Of a stretch of 64,000 nt of DNA, positions 39,924 to 48,629 are shown in pieces. The number at the start of each line of letters is the position of its first letter. Position 1 is the first letter of the stretch. Position numbers and translations under genes: made by a program. The stretch is from Pseudomonadota bacterium. Its GTDB lineage: Bacteria; Myxococcota; Myxococcia; Myxococcales; Myxococcaceae. Below the pieces are notes generated by a model that searched no databases, was not told where the DNA came from, and saw only the letters and a list, made by a program, of their open reading frames with translations. The stretch is taken from NCBI GenBank assembly GCA_023423535.1, contig JAFAFL010000042.1:1-64000 (forward strand), in the 5' to 3' direction.

Positions 39924-42900
39924 CTACTCGGGGATGAAGCGGAAGGCGGTGTGGGGGCGGATGCCGGCGCGCTGCACGGAGATGGGCAGCGCGACGTCGT
40001 TGTCTCCCTCGAGCCACGCGACGACGCCGAAGCCGAGGCCGGTCAGCGTGTTGTCGTGACTGGAGAGATGGCCGTAGTGGTACTCGAGCACGCCGTCGTC
40101 GAAGACCTTCAGCTGGAAGTTGAGGTCCTCGGAGGTGCTGCTGGTCGAGGTGCCCGCGAGGTGGTGCCACTGGACGATCCAGTGCGCGACCGGGTTCAGC
40201 GGATCCTCGTTCGCCTCGAGGCGCTGCGTGTAGACGCCGGTGGAGGTGACGGCGCCGAAGTTCAGCGCCCGGCCGAAGAGCGCGGCGGTGCGGTTCGGCG
40301 TGGTCGCGCCCGGCGAGAGCGTGGCGGCCACATAGGGCGAGGCGACGACCACCGGCGCGTCGAAGGTGACGTAGCCGTTGCGCGAGATGCCCAGCTGCGT
40401 GACCGGCTGCCCGAAGGCGACGGTGGGCGAGCCGTAGAGGTGCTGGAGCATCGGCACGTGCGCGGCGGACGTGGTGCCGGTGCCGAGGCGGTTGCCGGTG
40501 AGCGAGATGTCGCGGAAGGACGGCTCGCGGCGCTCCATGCGGTAGCCGAAGCAGCCCTTGCGCGCGCCCGGCGTGCCCACCTGATTGAGCAGCGGATCGC
40601 CGAAGCTTCCGGTGCCCGTGCAGCTGATCCCGCGCAGCGGCGTGGTCTGCACGTCGCCGGCGTGGACGAGCCCGTTCGGATCACCGATCACGCTGCGGCC
40701 CTCGACGGGCGAGGCGAAGGTGAGCTCCGACCAGAGCGCGCCGTTCGAGTCCTTCAGCGCCACCCAGGAGAGCGCGGCGGGCGTGCCTTCGAGCGCGAAG
40801 GGCGCGGCCCACGTGTGCTGCACCGGCGCGCCGCCGTTCTCAGTGGCGTTCTTCGAACCGCCGAAGAGGAGATGACCGCCGGCGGGGACGATCGTCGGCT
40901 GCGCGGTCGTGTTCGCCGGGATCGTGTAGGTGCCGGCCGGCGTCTCGAGCACGAAGCCTTCGAGATCGACTGCCACGCGCGAGTCGTTGCGCACCTCCAC
41001 CCACTGGCCAACTTCGCCGAGCGAGCTGTGCGGCAGCGGCAGCGCCTCGGTGACGGCGAGCTGGCCGACGGAGACGAAGCGCTCGAGCTCCGCGTCCACG
41101 CGCATGAGGCCGTCCGGCATGGCGACGAAGCCCGCGTGGTGGCCGTGACGATCCGGCGAGAAGGTGACCTCGGTGCGCGGACCGAAGAAGGTCAGCATGG
41201 TGTCGCTCTGCGGCAGCGACGGGTACGACACGCCGAGCCCCGGCATCGGGCCCTGCACACCGATGGTCGCGGTCACGCCCTGCGGCAGCTCCACGTCGCG
41301 GTAGGCGAAGCGGATGACGCCGGTCTGGCTGATCTGCGCCTGGAAGCTCACGCGCGAGGTGGGGTGACCCTTCACGCGCATGCCCGACCACTGCACGACG
41401 AGGAGCTGCTCCGGCGCCTGGCCGAGGACCTCCCACGACAGCGTGGTCTCGTCGGAGGCGGACTCGAGGTCGGCCCAGAAGGGCGCCACCAGCCTGGGCT
41501 CGTGGGTGAGGTTGGGGATCGGCGCGGGCACGTTCTTCGTGCGCGCGTACGGCTGGAAGACGAGCACGCCGTCGGTGAAGGCGGAGAAGATGCCCTGCAC
41601 GCGCTCGCCCCACATCCAGAACTCGAAGGGCAGGCGCACCTGCATGTTCAGCGCGTCCAGTGGAGGCGTGGTGCCGGAGCGGGTCGCGGTCTGCTCGATG
41701 TCGATGAAGGCGTCCGCCACCGTCTCCACGTCCACCTCGCCGTGGCTGAAGCCGATGAGCTGCGTGTCGGGGATGGGGCTGCGCAGCGTGACCTCCGAGC
41801 CCTGGAAGACCGGGCCGGTGCCGGAGAGCTGCCACGTCGCGGGCTGCTGCACGGTGACCGCCTGCGTGGGCCGCACCTCATCGCCGAGCGTGTTGTCCGC
41901 CACGATGGTGTAGGTGCCGGTCGTGTTCGGGTAGAGGGTGATCGCGTGCTGCTCGAGCTCGTCGCCGATGCCGTTGAACACGGTGCCGTCGCTGCTGTGC
42001 TCGACGCGGATGCGGCGCGCGCTGGGCAGGTTCCAGGACAGCGTCACCGGCTCACCGCCCTGCGTGATCGTCGAGGGCGTGGCGGTGACGGAGACGACCT
42101 GGGTGGTGCCCACCGGCGAAACGGGCTTCGTCTCCTCGGCAAAGCCGCCGCGCACGGAGGTGGCGCGCAGCGTGAGCAGCGTCCGCTTCGTCAGCGGCTG
42201 AAGCTCGGTGCTGCCCACTTCCGCGGAGCGCGCGTCGAGGGTCTCGTAGATGACCTCGCCGTCCGCGAGCAGCTGTACGCGGTCCGCTTCGACGGTGCGC
42301 CACGACACGGTGAACGGCTGGCCGGCGCGCACGTAGCGGGCCGCGTCGAACTGCTGCACCCGGCTCTGGCCGGAGATGTAGACGGCGAGCGGAACGGAGG
42401 TGACGGCCTCGGACGTGGAGCCCTCGGCGAAGAGGCGGAAGTTGAAGACCTTGTTGCGGTCCTCGTTCACGTCCACGTCGAAGCTCCAGGTGCCCTTCGC
42501 GACCTCCGCCGGATCCTCGGTCTGCGTCAGCGGGCGGCCCTCGCCGTCCTCGAGGCGCACGCGGGTGGCGGAGGTCGTCTCCCACGTCAGCGTCACCGGC
42601 TGGCCGCGCACCGCGCCCTTCGGCGTGGCGTCGAAGCGGGTGACGTCCGGGCGCAGGCGCACATCCACCGTCGCGGTGCGGCCGTGGCTGTGCAGCGTCC
42701 AGGTGGAGTCTTCGTCCGGGTTCACGGTGAGCGAGCCCGCCGCGCCCTGGCCGCCGAGGTCCAGCGCGTTGCCCTCCGCGTCGGTGATGCGCAGGTCGTC
42801 CGCGCGGCTGACCGCCCAGGCCAGCGTCACCGGCTCACCGCGCGCGATGACGGAGGGCTGCGCGACGAAGAGGATCTCCGAGTCGCCGGGACCGGCGCGC

Positions 42901-43256
42901 ACCTGCACCACCGCGGTGTCGGTGCGGCCGCGCGTGCCCTGCGCGGTGAGGATGAAGAGCGAGGTCTGGGTGACCTGAACTTCGATCGAACCGCTGAGCG
43001 TGTCGGAGCCGGAGATGGCGCCCTGGCGCGTGTCCACGATCTGCGCGGACTGCGCGTGCTCGGTCTCCCAGCGCAGCGTGACCGCGCCGCCCTCGGGCAG
43101 CTCGTGGGTCGAGGCGGTGAAGAGAGCGATCCGCGGCGCCGGATCCGCGGGAGGCGGCAAGGGCTCGGGCGTCTTCGGACAACCGGTGAGCGCGAGGAGC
43201 GCTACCGGAGCAATGAGGGTGAGGAGGGCGCGGGACCCGCTGATGTGCGTGGACAT
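39924..43256 (-). CDS. Giant lipoprotein 2 of tandem family
   Basis: 1110 residues; lipobox LTGC at the end of a hydrophobic signal (ALLTLIAPVALLALTGC). The layout follows its neighbours: repeated Ig-like modules with GGAVTLRWETEHAQSAQIVD-type sequences, a middle module with LVAPFWADLES and LLVVQWSGMRVKGH, a lamin-tail-like stretch (GQWVEVRNDSRVAVDLEGF), and a terminal module ending in HTAFRFIPE. It is the middle gene of the three-gene minus-strand unit. Sequence divergence from the other two is considerable, so the duplication is old. No enzyme motif is seen. Confidence 0.75.
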   Translation of the reverse strand: MSTHISGSRALLTLIAPVALLALTGCPKTPEPLPPPADPAPRIALFTASTHELPEGGAVTLRWETEHAQSAQIVDTRQGAISGSDTLSGSIEVQVTQTSLFILTAQGTRGRTDTAVVQVRAGPGDSEILFVAQPSVIARGEPVTLAWAVSRADDLRITDAEGNALDLGGQGAAGSLTVNPDEDSTWTLHSHGRTATVDVRLRPDVTRFDATPKGAVRGQPVTLTWETTSATRVRLEDGEGRPLTQTEDPAEVAKGTWSFDVDVNEDRNKVFNFRLFAEGSTSEAVTSVPLAVYISGQSRVQQFDAARYVRAGQPFTVSWRTVEADRVQLLADGEVIYETLDARSAEVGSTELQPLTKRTLLTLRATSVRGGFAEETKPVSPVGTTQVVSVTATPSTITQGGEPVTLSWNLPSARRIRVEHSSDGTVFNGIGDELEQHAITLYPNTTGTYTIVADNTLGDEVRPTQAVTVQQPATWQLSGTGPVFQGSEVTLRSPIPDTQLIGFSHGEVDVETVADAFIDIEQTATRSGTTPPLDALNMQVRLPFEFWMWGERVQGIFSAFTDGVLVFQPYARTKNVPAPIPNLTHEPRLVAPFWADLESASDETTLSWEVLGQAPEQLLVVQWSGMRVKGHPTSRVSFQAQISQTGVIRFAYRDVELPQGVTATIGVQGPMPGLGVSYPSLPQSDTMLTFFGPRTEVTFSPDRHGHHAGFVAMPDGLMRVDAELERFVSVGQLAVTEALPLPHSSLGEVGQWVEVRNDSRVAVDLEGFVLETPAGTYTIPANTTAQPTIVPAGGHLLFGGSKNATENGGAPVQHTWAAPFALEGTPAALSWVALKDSNGALWSELTFASPVEGRSVIGDPNGLVHAGDVQTTPLRGISCTGTGSFGDPLLNQVGTPGARKGCFGYRMERREPSFRDISLTGNRLGTGTTSAAHVPMLQHLYGSPTVAFGQPVTQLGISRNGYVTFDAPVVVASPYVAATLSPGATTPNRTAALFGRALNFGAVTSTGVYTQRLEANEDPLNPVAHWIVQWHHLAGTSTSSTSEDLNFQLKVFDDGVLEYHYGHLSSHDNTLTGLGFGVVAWLEGDNDVALPISVQRAGIRPHTAFRFIPE

Positions 43257-43274
43257 GGTGTCGGTCCTCTTTCT

Positions 43275-46200
43275 CTACGGAGCGGGGGCCGGGGCGGGCG
43301 CGAGCGCTGCCGACGGCGTGAAGCGGAAGCCGGTGAACGAGCGGAGGCCCGGATCGCGGCTCGCGAGGTTGACGGTCAGCGCCTCGGTGCCGGACGGACT
43401 CTCGATCCACGACGGGCCGAGCAGCCCGTCGCTGAGGCCCTGCACGGAGGCGGCGCTGCCGTCCTGCATCCGGCCGATGTGGAACTCGATCACGCCGTCG
43501 TCGAAGAGGCGCACCTGGAAGGTGGCATCCGAGCGCGTGGCGCTGCCGGAGGTGGCGTCGCTCAGGTGGGTGAGGCGGTTCCAGTGGAAGACGTACTCGC
43601 CCTTCGAACCGGGGCCCTGCTCACCGGGCGCGATCCGCCGCCACACGATGGCGAGGTCCGCGCGCTGCGCCGCGGCCTGCGTGTGCATCCACCACCCGGC
43701 GCCGTAGGGAACGATTGACGCATTGGGCCGGGTGGGCTTCGGCGCGCGGTCCGCGGAGTAGGAGTAGTTGTTGATCGCGCCGCCCGACTGGTGCGGCCAG
43801 GGGAGGAAGTCGAAGGAGACGTAGCCGTGGCTGGCGATCATCACCTCTTCGTACGCGCGGCCGAAGAGCGTCACCGGGTGCTCCAGCGGCGCGGTCACCC
43901 AGCGCGGGTTGTTGAGGAAGGTCTGCATCGCGACCTTGCCGCTGCCGAGGATGTCCGCCGGGTTCCAGGCGATGGCCTCGAGCAGGTAGTCGGTGCAGGG
44001 CTCCGCGGGCAGGCCGGGCGTGCCCTTCTCAGCCATGTCGCCGTAGGTCGCGGTGCGCGGGCAGACCTTGTCCACCTTCGCGTCGGTGATCACCCGCTGG
44101 AGGCGCTCCACCGACTGGCCGGGCGCAGCGTCGGTCCAGGCGAGCTTCGAGATCTCGAGGTTGTTCACCTCCACGCGCACCTCGTCGGTGTGCGCGAGCG
44201 TGAGGCCCTCGATCACCAGACCGGTGGTGACGCCGCCGTTCTCCATCGCGTCGTCGGAGGCGCCGATCACCAGCCGCTTGCCGGCCGGAAGCTCCATGTT
44301 CGCGGGGAAGGGGAAGCGCATGCCGGTGGAGGAGACGACGAGCTCCACGTGCTCGAGCGGCATGGACTCGGGCGTGGTGTTCACCAGCTCGACCCAGTGG
44401 CCCTTCTGCGCGGTGGGGGCCGCCATCGCCTCGCTGACGAGCAGCGCGTTCTCGCCCCAGACGATCACCGGCGCGGTCAGCGTGATCACCGAGCCGTCGT
44501 TGCGGCGGTAGAAGAAGGTGTGCCGCGTGGAGCGCTCCGCCGGGAGCGTGAAGCTGCCCTGAGGCGTGACGCGCTTGAACCAGTGCAGCTGCGCGCCCTC
44601 GAAGATCTTGCCGGTCTCGTTCACCGAGAAGGCGGACTCGAAGCCGACCTCTGCCGCGTGCACGCCGACCGTGGCGCTGCCGTCCGCAGAAGGAGCGGAG
44701 CCGCCGTCGAGCGTGCCGTACACGAAGTGGAACTCACCGCTCTCCAGCAGCTGGATCTGGAAGGTCAGCTCGCTGTCGCCGTCACCCTTGAGGTGAACGC
44801 CGTCCCACTGGACGATCAGCGTGCGCGGGAACTGGTTGCCCTCCACGTGGAAGAGGACGCGGCCGCTGCCGAGCTCGAGGTCGTCCCACAGCGGCGCGAG
44901 CAGGGCCGGGAGCCACTGACGGGTGCCGGCGCCGGTGCTCGAGCGATCCGGGTTCCAAGGCAGCACCGCGTTGTCCGGCATGGGCTGCGGCGGATCGAAG
45001 GCGAGGAAGCCGTTGGTGGAGACGTGGAAGGTGTTGCGGAGCTGGCCGGCGAACGGGAAGCGGAACGCGAGCCACTGCGGGAGGGTGGACACGTCGTCGT
45101 CGCTGGTGGCGAAGAGCAGCTCGCGCGAGGCGGAGATGTTCTTGAGGTCGATGAACTGGCCGCTCATCGGGATCACGTCCGGCTGCGCCGTCACCACGCC
45201 GAGGACCTCCTGCAGGTCCGGCGCGGGCAGGTCCCACGCGACCGTCACCGTCTGGCCGGGAGTGGGGTGCGCGGGCGTGACCGTCACCTGCGCGCGGTTC
45301 ACCACGTTCACCGTGCGCTCGCACTCGTTGAGCTCGCAGCTCGCGAGATCGCCGGCGGCGTTGATCGCGTCGAGCACGTAGGTCGTCGGCGTGCCGGGGA
45401 AGAGCGCGGCAGAGCCGTTGCCGACGGTGACCGGGTTCTTCGAGGAGTAGACGACCGGGCCGTTCTTCACGCGGATCTGCACCTCGGTGGCGCCCTGCGT
45501 GGTCCACGTCGCGGTGGCCGCGTCGCCCGGATCCAGCACGAAGGCGCTGAGGTTGAAGCCGGTGATCGTCGGCGGACCCACGAGGTCGAGGAGCTTCGAC
45601 GCGGTGGCGGTCGCGCCGCCGAACCCTTCGACCACGAGGTCGTAGCGCGTCGGCCCGATGGGGGCCTTCAGCTGCGCCGCGCCCACGGCCAGCGCGTCGG
45701 GATCGGAGCCGCGCGGCTCGTACACGAGCAGGCCGTTGGCAAAGAGCTGCACGCGCTCGGCGCCGGTCACGCGCCAGGAGAAGAGGACGTCACGGCCGGG
45801 CGTGGCGAACTCCGGCGCCTCGAAGAGGAGGATGGAGGGGCCGTGGCCGATGTGGCGCACGAAGGTGCGGGTCAGCTCGGTGCCGGTGCTCTCGGAGCGC
45901 ACGCGGACGGTGAACTGCAGGCGGTAGCCGTCGATCAGCGGCAGGCCGTTCGGATCCTGCGCGGGCACCGTCCACTCGAACTGGTCGCCCTGCGCCACCG
46001 CGGGGTCGGTGGTGCGGAAGAGCTCACCGAAGGTGGCCTCCTCGACGACGATCGTGTCCGCGCCGCTGGTCTGCCAGCGCACCTGCACCGCCTCGCCCAC
46101 CTGCGCCACGCCGGGCGCGAGGGTCAGCAGATCGATCCGCGGGCGCACCTTCACCTCGGCGGTCATCGTCTTCACCGCGCCGTCCGGGCCGGTGGCGGAG

Positions 46201-46739
46201 AGCGTGTACACGCGCGAGGCGGTGGGCGTGACCGTCACCACGCCGCGCTGCCCGTCCAGCGCCGTGTTCATGCCCGCGTCGTCGCGCAGCGTCACCGCGC
46301 GCGCGCCCTGCGCGGACCAGGCGAGATCGACCGAGTCACCCGGCTCCACCTCAGGCGGCACCGCCACGAGGAACGCGGTGCGGAGCGCCTCGCCGACCGC
46401 GACCTGCGCGAACGCGGCGGCGCGGCCACCGGGACCCTCCGCGCGGAGCACGTAGATGGCGGTCTCATCCGGCTGCACCTGCACTTCGCCGGTCGCGGCG
46501 TCGCCGGTGAGGTCGAGCTCCTCGCCGCCCATCCCCAGCACCTTCACCGAGGTGGCGCCGGTCACCGAATAGCGCAGCGCGGTCGCTTCGCCGGGCAGCA
46601 GCTCCGCGCGGTCGGGCGCGAAGGACTGGATGCGCGGTGCATCCGGCATCGGAGCGCGGGGCTCGGGCTTCTCACACGCAGCGAGCAGCGCGAGCACGGG
46701 CAGGACGAGTGCGCCGGCGGCGCGGTGGCGGAAGTGCAT
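43275..46739 (-). CDS. Giant lipoprotein 1 of tandem family, first gene of the unit
   Basis: 1154 residues from ATG 46739, preceded by AAAGG. An upstream in-frame ATG (46745) and a longer open frame exist but lack the lipoprotein signal at the start. The lipobox is LLAAC (LPVLALLAACEKPEP). Ig-like modules occupy the first half. They are followed by VSTNGFLAFDP, LLAPLWDDLELG and TLIVQWDGVHLKGD, a lamin-tail-like segment (KGHWVELVNTTPESMPLEHV) and a last module near the C-terminus. The protein ends in an APAPAPAP run. It is the promoter-proximal member of the tandem set. Confidence 0.75.
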   Translation of the reverse strand: MHFRHRAAGALVLPVLALLAACEKPEPRAPMPDAPRIQSFAPDRAELLPGEATALRYSVTGATSVKVLGMGGEELDLTGDAATGEVQVQPDETAIYVLRAEGPGGRAAAFAQVAVGEALRTAFLVAVPPEVEPGDSVDLAWSAQGARAVTLRDDAGMNTALDGQRGVVTVTPTASRVYTLSATGPDGAVKTMTAEVKVRPRIDLLTLAPGVAQVGEAVQVRWQTSGADTIVVEEATFGELFRTTDPAVAQGDQFEWTVPAQDPNGLPLIDGYRLQFTVRVRSESTGTELTRTFVRHIGHGPSILLFEAPEFATPGRDVLFSWRVTGAERVQLFANGLLVYEPRGSDPDALAVGAAQLKAPIGPTRYDLVVEGFGGATATASKLLDLVGPPTITGFNLSAFVLDPGDAATATWTTQGATEVQIRVKNGPVVYSSKNPVTVGNGSAALFPGTPTTYVLDAINAAGDLASCELNECERTVNVVNRAQVTVTPAHPTPGQTVTVAWDLPAPDLQEVLGVVTAQPDVIPMSGQFIDLKNISASRELLFATSDDDVSTLPQWLAFRFPFAGQLRNTFHVSTNGFLAFDPPQPMPDNAVLPWNPDRSSTGAGTRQWLPALLAPLWDDLELGSGRVLFHVEGNQFPRTLIVQWDGVHLKGDGDSELTFQIQLLESGEFHFVYGTLDGGSAPSADGSATVGVHAAEVGFESAFSVNETGKIFEGAQLHWFKRVTPQGSFTLPAERSTRHTFFYRRNDGSVITLTAPVIVWGENALLVSEAMAAPTAQKGHWVELVNTTPESMPLEHVELVVSSTGMRFPFPANMELPAGKRLVIGASDDAMENGGVTTGLVIEGLTLAHTDEVRVEVNNLEISKLAWTDAAPGQSVERLQRVITDAKVDKVCPRTATYGDMAEKGTPGLPAEPCTDYLLEAIAWNPADILGSGKVAMQTFLNNPRWVTAPLEHPVTLFGRAYEEVMIASHGYVSFDFLPWPHQSGGAINNYSYSADRAPKPTRPNASIVPYGAGWWMHTQAAAQRADLAIVWRRIAPGEQGPGSKGEYVFHWNRLTHLSDATSGSATRSDATFQVRLFDDGVIEFHIGRMQDGSAASVQGLSDGLLGPSWIESPSGTEALTVNLASRDPGLRSFTGFRFTPSAALAPAPAPAP

Positions 46740-47041
46740 GGTCATGCCTTTCGACGGCGGCCCGGGTGGGTCGGGCGGAAGCGCGGGCAGGGTACCGGTC
46801 TTGTCCACAACCGGAAGCGAAACCGGACGACGCGCCGCGCGACGAAAGCCCGGCCGGTCGCTCTGGAAGAGGAGAAGCGAGGGCCTCCAACGATCGCTGC
46901 GGCGCATGAAATATACTGCATGTTTCGAATGGTGAAAGGGTGCTTCCCACTTCATGTGGTGCCCCTTGTGCCTGGCCGCTGTGCGGGAGGCCGAGGGATC
47001 GCTCTCTGGCGGGCGGAATACGGCGCGGGTAGCGTCGGCGC
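46740..47041. promoter_or_regulatory. Divergent intergenic region before the giant lipoprotein unit
   Basis: About 300 bases without a convincing gene, between the divergent starts of the lipoprotein unit and the DUF2652 gene. It must hold promoters for both. The AT-rich stretch around 46900-46935 (with GAAATATACTGCA at 46908-46920) stands out from the GC-rich surroundings, and TATACT in it could serve as a -10 for the plus-strand gene. No clear -35 was identified. Confidence 0.4.
46908..46920 (+). repeat. 13-bp AT-rich repeat, right copy
   Basis: GAAATATACTGCA, identical in sequence and orientation to 35925-35937. On the minus strand it reads TGCAGTATATTTC and lies about 170 bases upstream of the lipoprotein start at 46739. 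Confidence 0.5.
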
Positions 47042-47800
47042 GTGGCCATTCATCAAGCGCTGCTGGTGATCGCGGACATCGGCGGGTACACGCGGTTCAT
47101 GCGCGAGCACACGTTCGCGCTCGCCCACGCACAGGACACGGTGAGCCAGCTGCTCGAGGCGGTGATCGACGCCGCGCGGCCGCTGAAGCTCGCGAAGCTC
47201 GAGGGTGACGCCGCGTTCCTCTACGCGCCGATCAGCACGGCCAACGGGAACGGGCTCATCACCTCCACGATCCCGTCCATCTACCGGGCCTTCCACGAGC
47301 GCCGCAGCCAGATCGCGTCCATCGGCATGTGCAACTGCAGCGCGTGCGTGAACGTGATCAACCTGCGCCTCAAGTTCGTGGCGCACGCGGGACAGGTCGC
47401 CGAGCAGCGGGTGAAGCGCCACTCGGAGCTGGCAGGGATGGACGTCATCCTCGTGCACCGCATGCTGAAGAACGACGTGCCGATCGACGAGTACGTGCTG
47501 CTCACCGACGCGCTCGCGTCCGGACTGCCGGAAGCGGTGAGCGCGCGCACCCAGCACCTCACGCACGACTTCGAAGGAATCGGCCCCACGCCCACGCGCT
47601 TCGTGGACGTGAAGGAGCTCGTGCCGCTGCTGCCGGAGCCTCCGCCGCCCGGGACGCTGCTCCGGTTCTGGCGGAAGCTCTGCCAGGAGCTGCGGAGCCT
47701 GCCGTACTCGCTGGGCCCGAAGAAGGCCTGCGAGAACTTCCACAACGTCGAGATCGAGAGCGCTCCCGCCGCGCAGCTTCCTCCGGGGCCGGCGGTCTAG
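47042..47800 (+). CDS. DUF2652-family, class III nucleotidyl cyclase-like protein
   Basis: 252 residues. It begins ALLVIADIGGYTRFM, the metal-binding Asp region of the class III cyclase fold, followed by KLAKLEGDAAFLY. These features are typical of DUF2652, a cyclase-related family whose activity is not established. A conserved-looking CNCSACVNVINLRLK segment with three cysteines follows near residue 97, and ELAGMDVILVHRMLKNDVP matches the family's dimer region. The C-terminal part is less conserved. Cyclic nucleotide production is uncertain. It is probably cytoplasmic and transcribed divergently from the lipoprotein unit. Confidence 0.8.
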   Translation: MAIHQALLVIADIGGYTRFMREHTFALAHAQDTVSQLLEAVIDAARPLKLAKLEGDAAFLYAPISTANGNGLITSTIPSIYRAFHERRSQIASIGMCNCSACVNVINLRLKFVAHAGQVAEQRVKRHSELAGMDVILVHRMLKNDVPIDEYVLLTDALASGLPEAVSARTQHLTHDFEGIGPTPTRFVDVKELVPLLPEPPPPGTLLRFWRKLCQELRSLPYSLGPKKACENFHNVEIESAPAAQLPPGPAV

Positions 47801-47819
47801 CGCCCGCTATGGTGCCGGC

Positions 47820-48623
47820 ATGCGCTCCCGCTCCGTCGGCCCCCTCCTTCTGCTCTCGTCCCTCCTCTTCGGAGGAGGCACTGCCGCTCTGGCCCGCCCC
47901 ATGAACAAGCCCATCGCCTACGAACACGACGGCAAGCAGTTCGAAGGGGTCCTCGTCTACGACGACGCGGTGAAGGCGCCGCGGCCCGGCCTGCTGCTCG
48001 TGCCGAACTGGATGGGGATCACCGAGGAGAACCTCGCGCAGGCGCGAGAGGTCGCGGGACGGCAGTACGTGATCTTCGTCGCCGACCTCTACGGCAAGGA
48101 CGTCCGGCCGAAGGACCGCACCGAGGCCGCGGCGGCCGCGGGCGCGGTGAAGGGCGATCGGGCGCTGATGCGCGCGCGCACGAAGCGGGCGCTGGAGGTC
48201 TTCCTCGCCGACGCGGGCGCGAAGAGGGCAGGGCTCGATCCGAAGCGGGTGGGCGCGATCGGCTTCTGCTTCGGCGGCACCGCGGTGATCGAGCTGGCGA
48301 AGACCGGCGCGGCGCTGGGTGGCGTCGTCTCCTTCCACGGCGGCCTCGACGCGGCGGCGAAGTGGGAGGGCAAGCCCCAGACGCCGATCCTCGCGCTGCA
48401 CGGTGCGGAGGATCCGGCGGTCGCCGCGAAGGACCTCGAGGCCTTCGTCGCGGACATGCGCCAAAGCGGTGCGGATTGGACGCTCGTCCAGTTCGGCGGC
48501 GCGGTGCACAGCTTCACCGACAAGAACGCGAACGTGCCCGGCCGCAACATGTACGACGCACGCGTCTCCCGGCGCGCCTTCGACATGATGAACGGCTTCT
48601 TTGCGCAGCAGTTCGAGCGGTAG
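47820..48623 (+). CDS. Exported dienelactone hydrolase family protein
   Basis: 267 residues with a signal peptide (LLLLSSLLFGGGTAALA). The alpha/beta-hydrolase core contains the DLH nucleophile motif GFCFGG (Cys near residue 148), Asp in ALHGAEDP near 196, and His in GGAVHSFT near 229. This Cys-Asp-His triad is typical of dienelactone hydrolases, although the periplasmic location suggests another ester substrate. It begins 19 bases after the DUF2652 gene and may be co-transcribed with it. Confidence 0.88.
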   Translation: MRSRSVGPLLLLSSLLFGGGTAALARPMNKPIAYEHDGKQFEGVLVYDDAVKAPRPGLLLVPNWMGITEENLAQAREVAGRQYVIFVADLYGKDVRPKDRTEAAAAAGAVKGDRALMRARTKRALEVFLADAGAKRAGLDPKRVGAIGFCFGGTAVIELAKTGAALGGVVSFHGGLDAAAKWEGKPQTPILALHGAEDPAVAAKDLEAFVADMRQSGADWTLVQFGGAVHSFTDKNANVPGRNMYDARVSRRAFDMMNGFFAQQFER

Positions 48624-48629
48624 GCCGAC

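Noticed and set aside
36507..43718. A 2403-codon open frame on the plus strand opposite the giant lipoproteins
   Set aside because: The composition is dominated by Arg, Glu, Gly, Val and His with no domain, and the opposite strand encodes proteins with clear lipoprotein signals and repeated modules.
46956..46975. Sigma-54-like GG-N10-GC element upstream of the DUF2652 gene
   Set aside because: Only the GG and GC dinucleotides match; the TTGC and TGGCAC cores do not, and such spacing is common by chance in GC-rich DNA.
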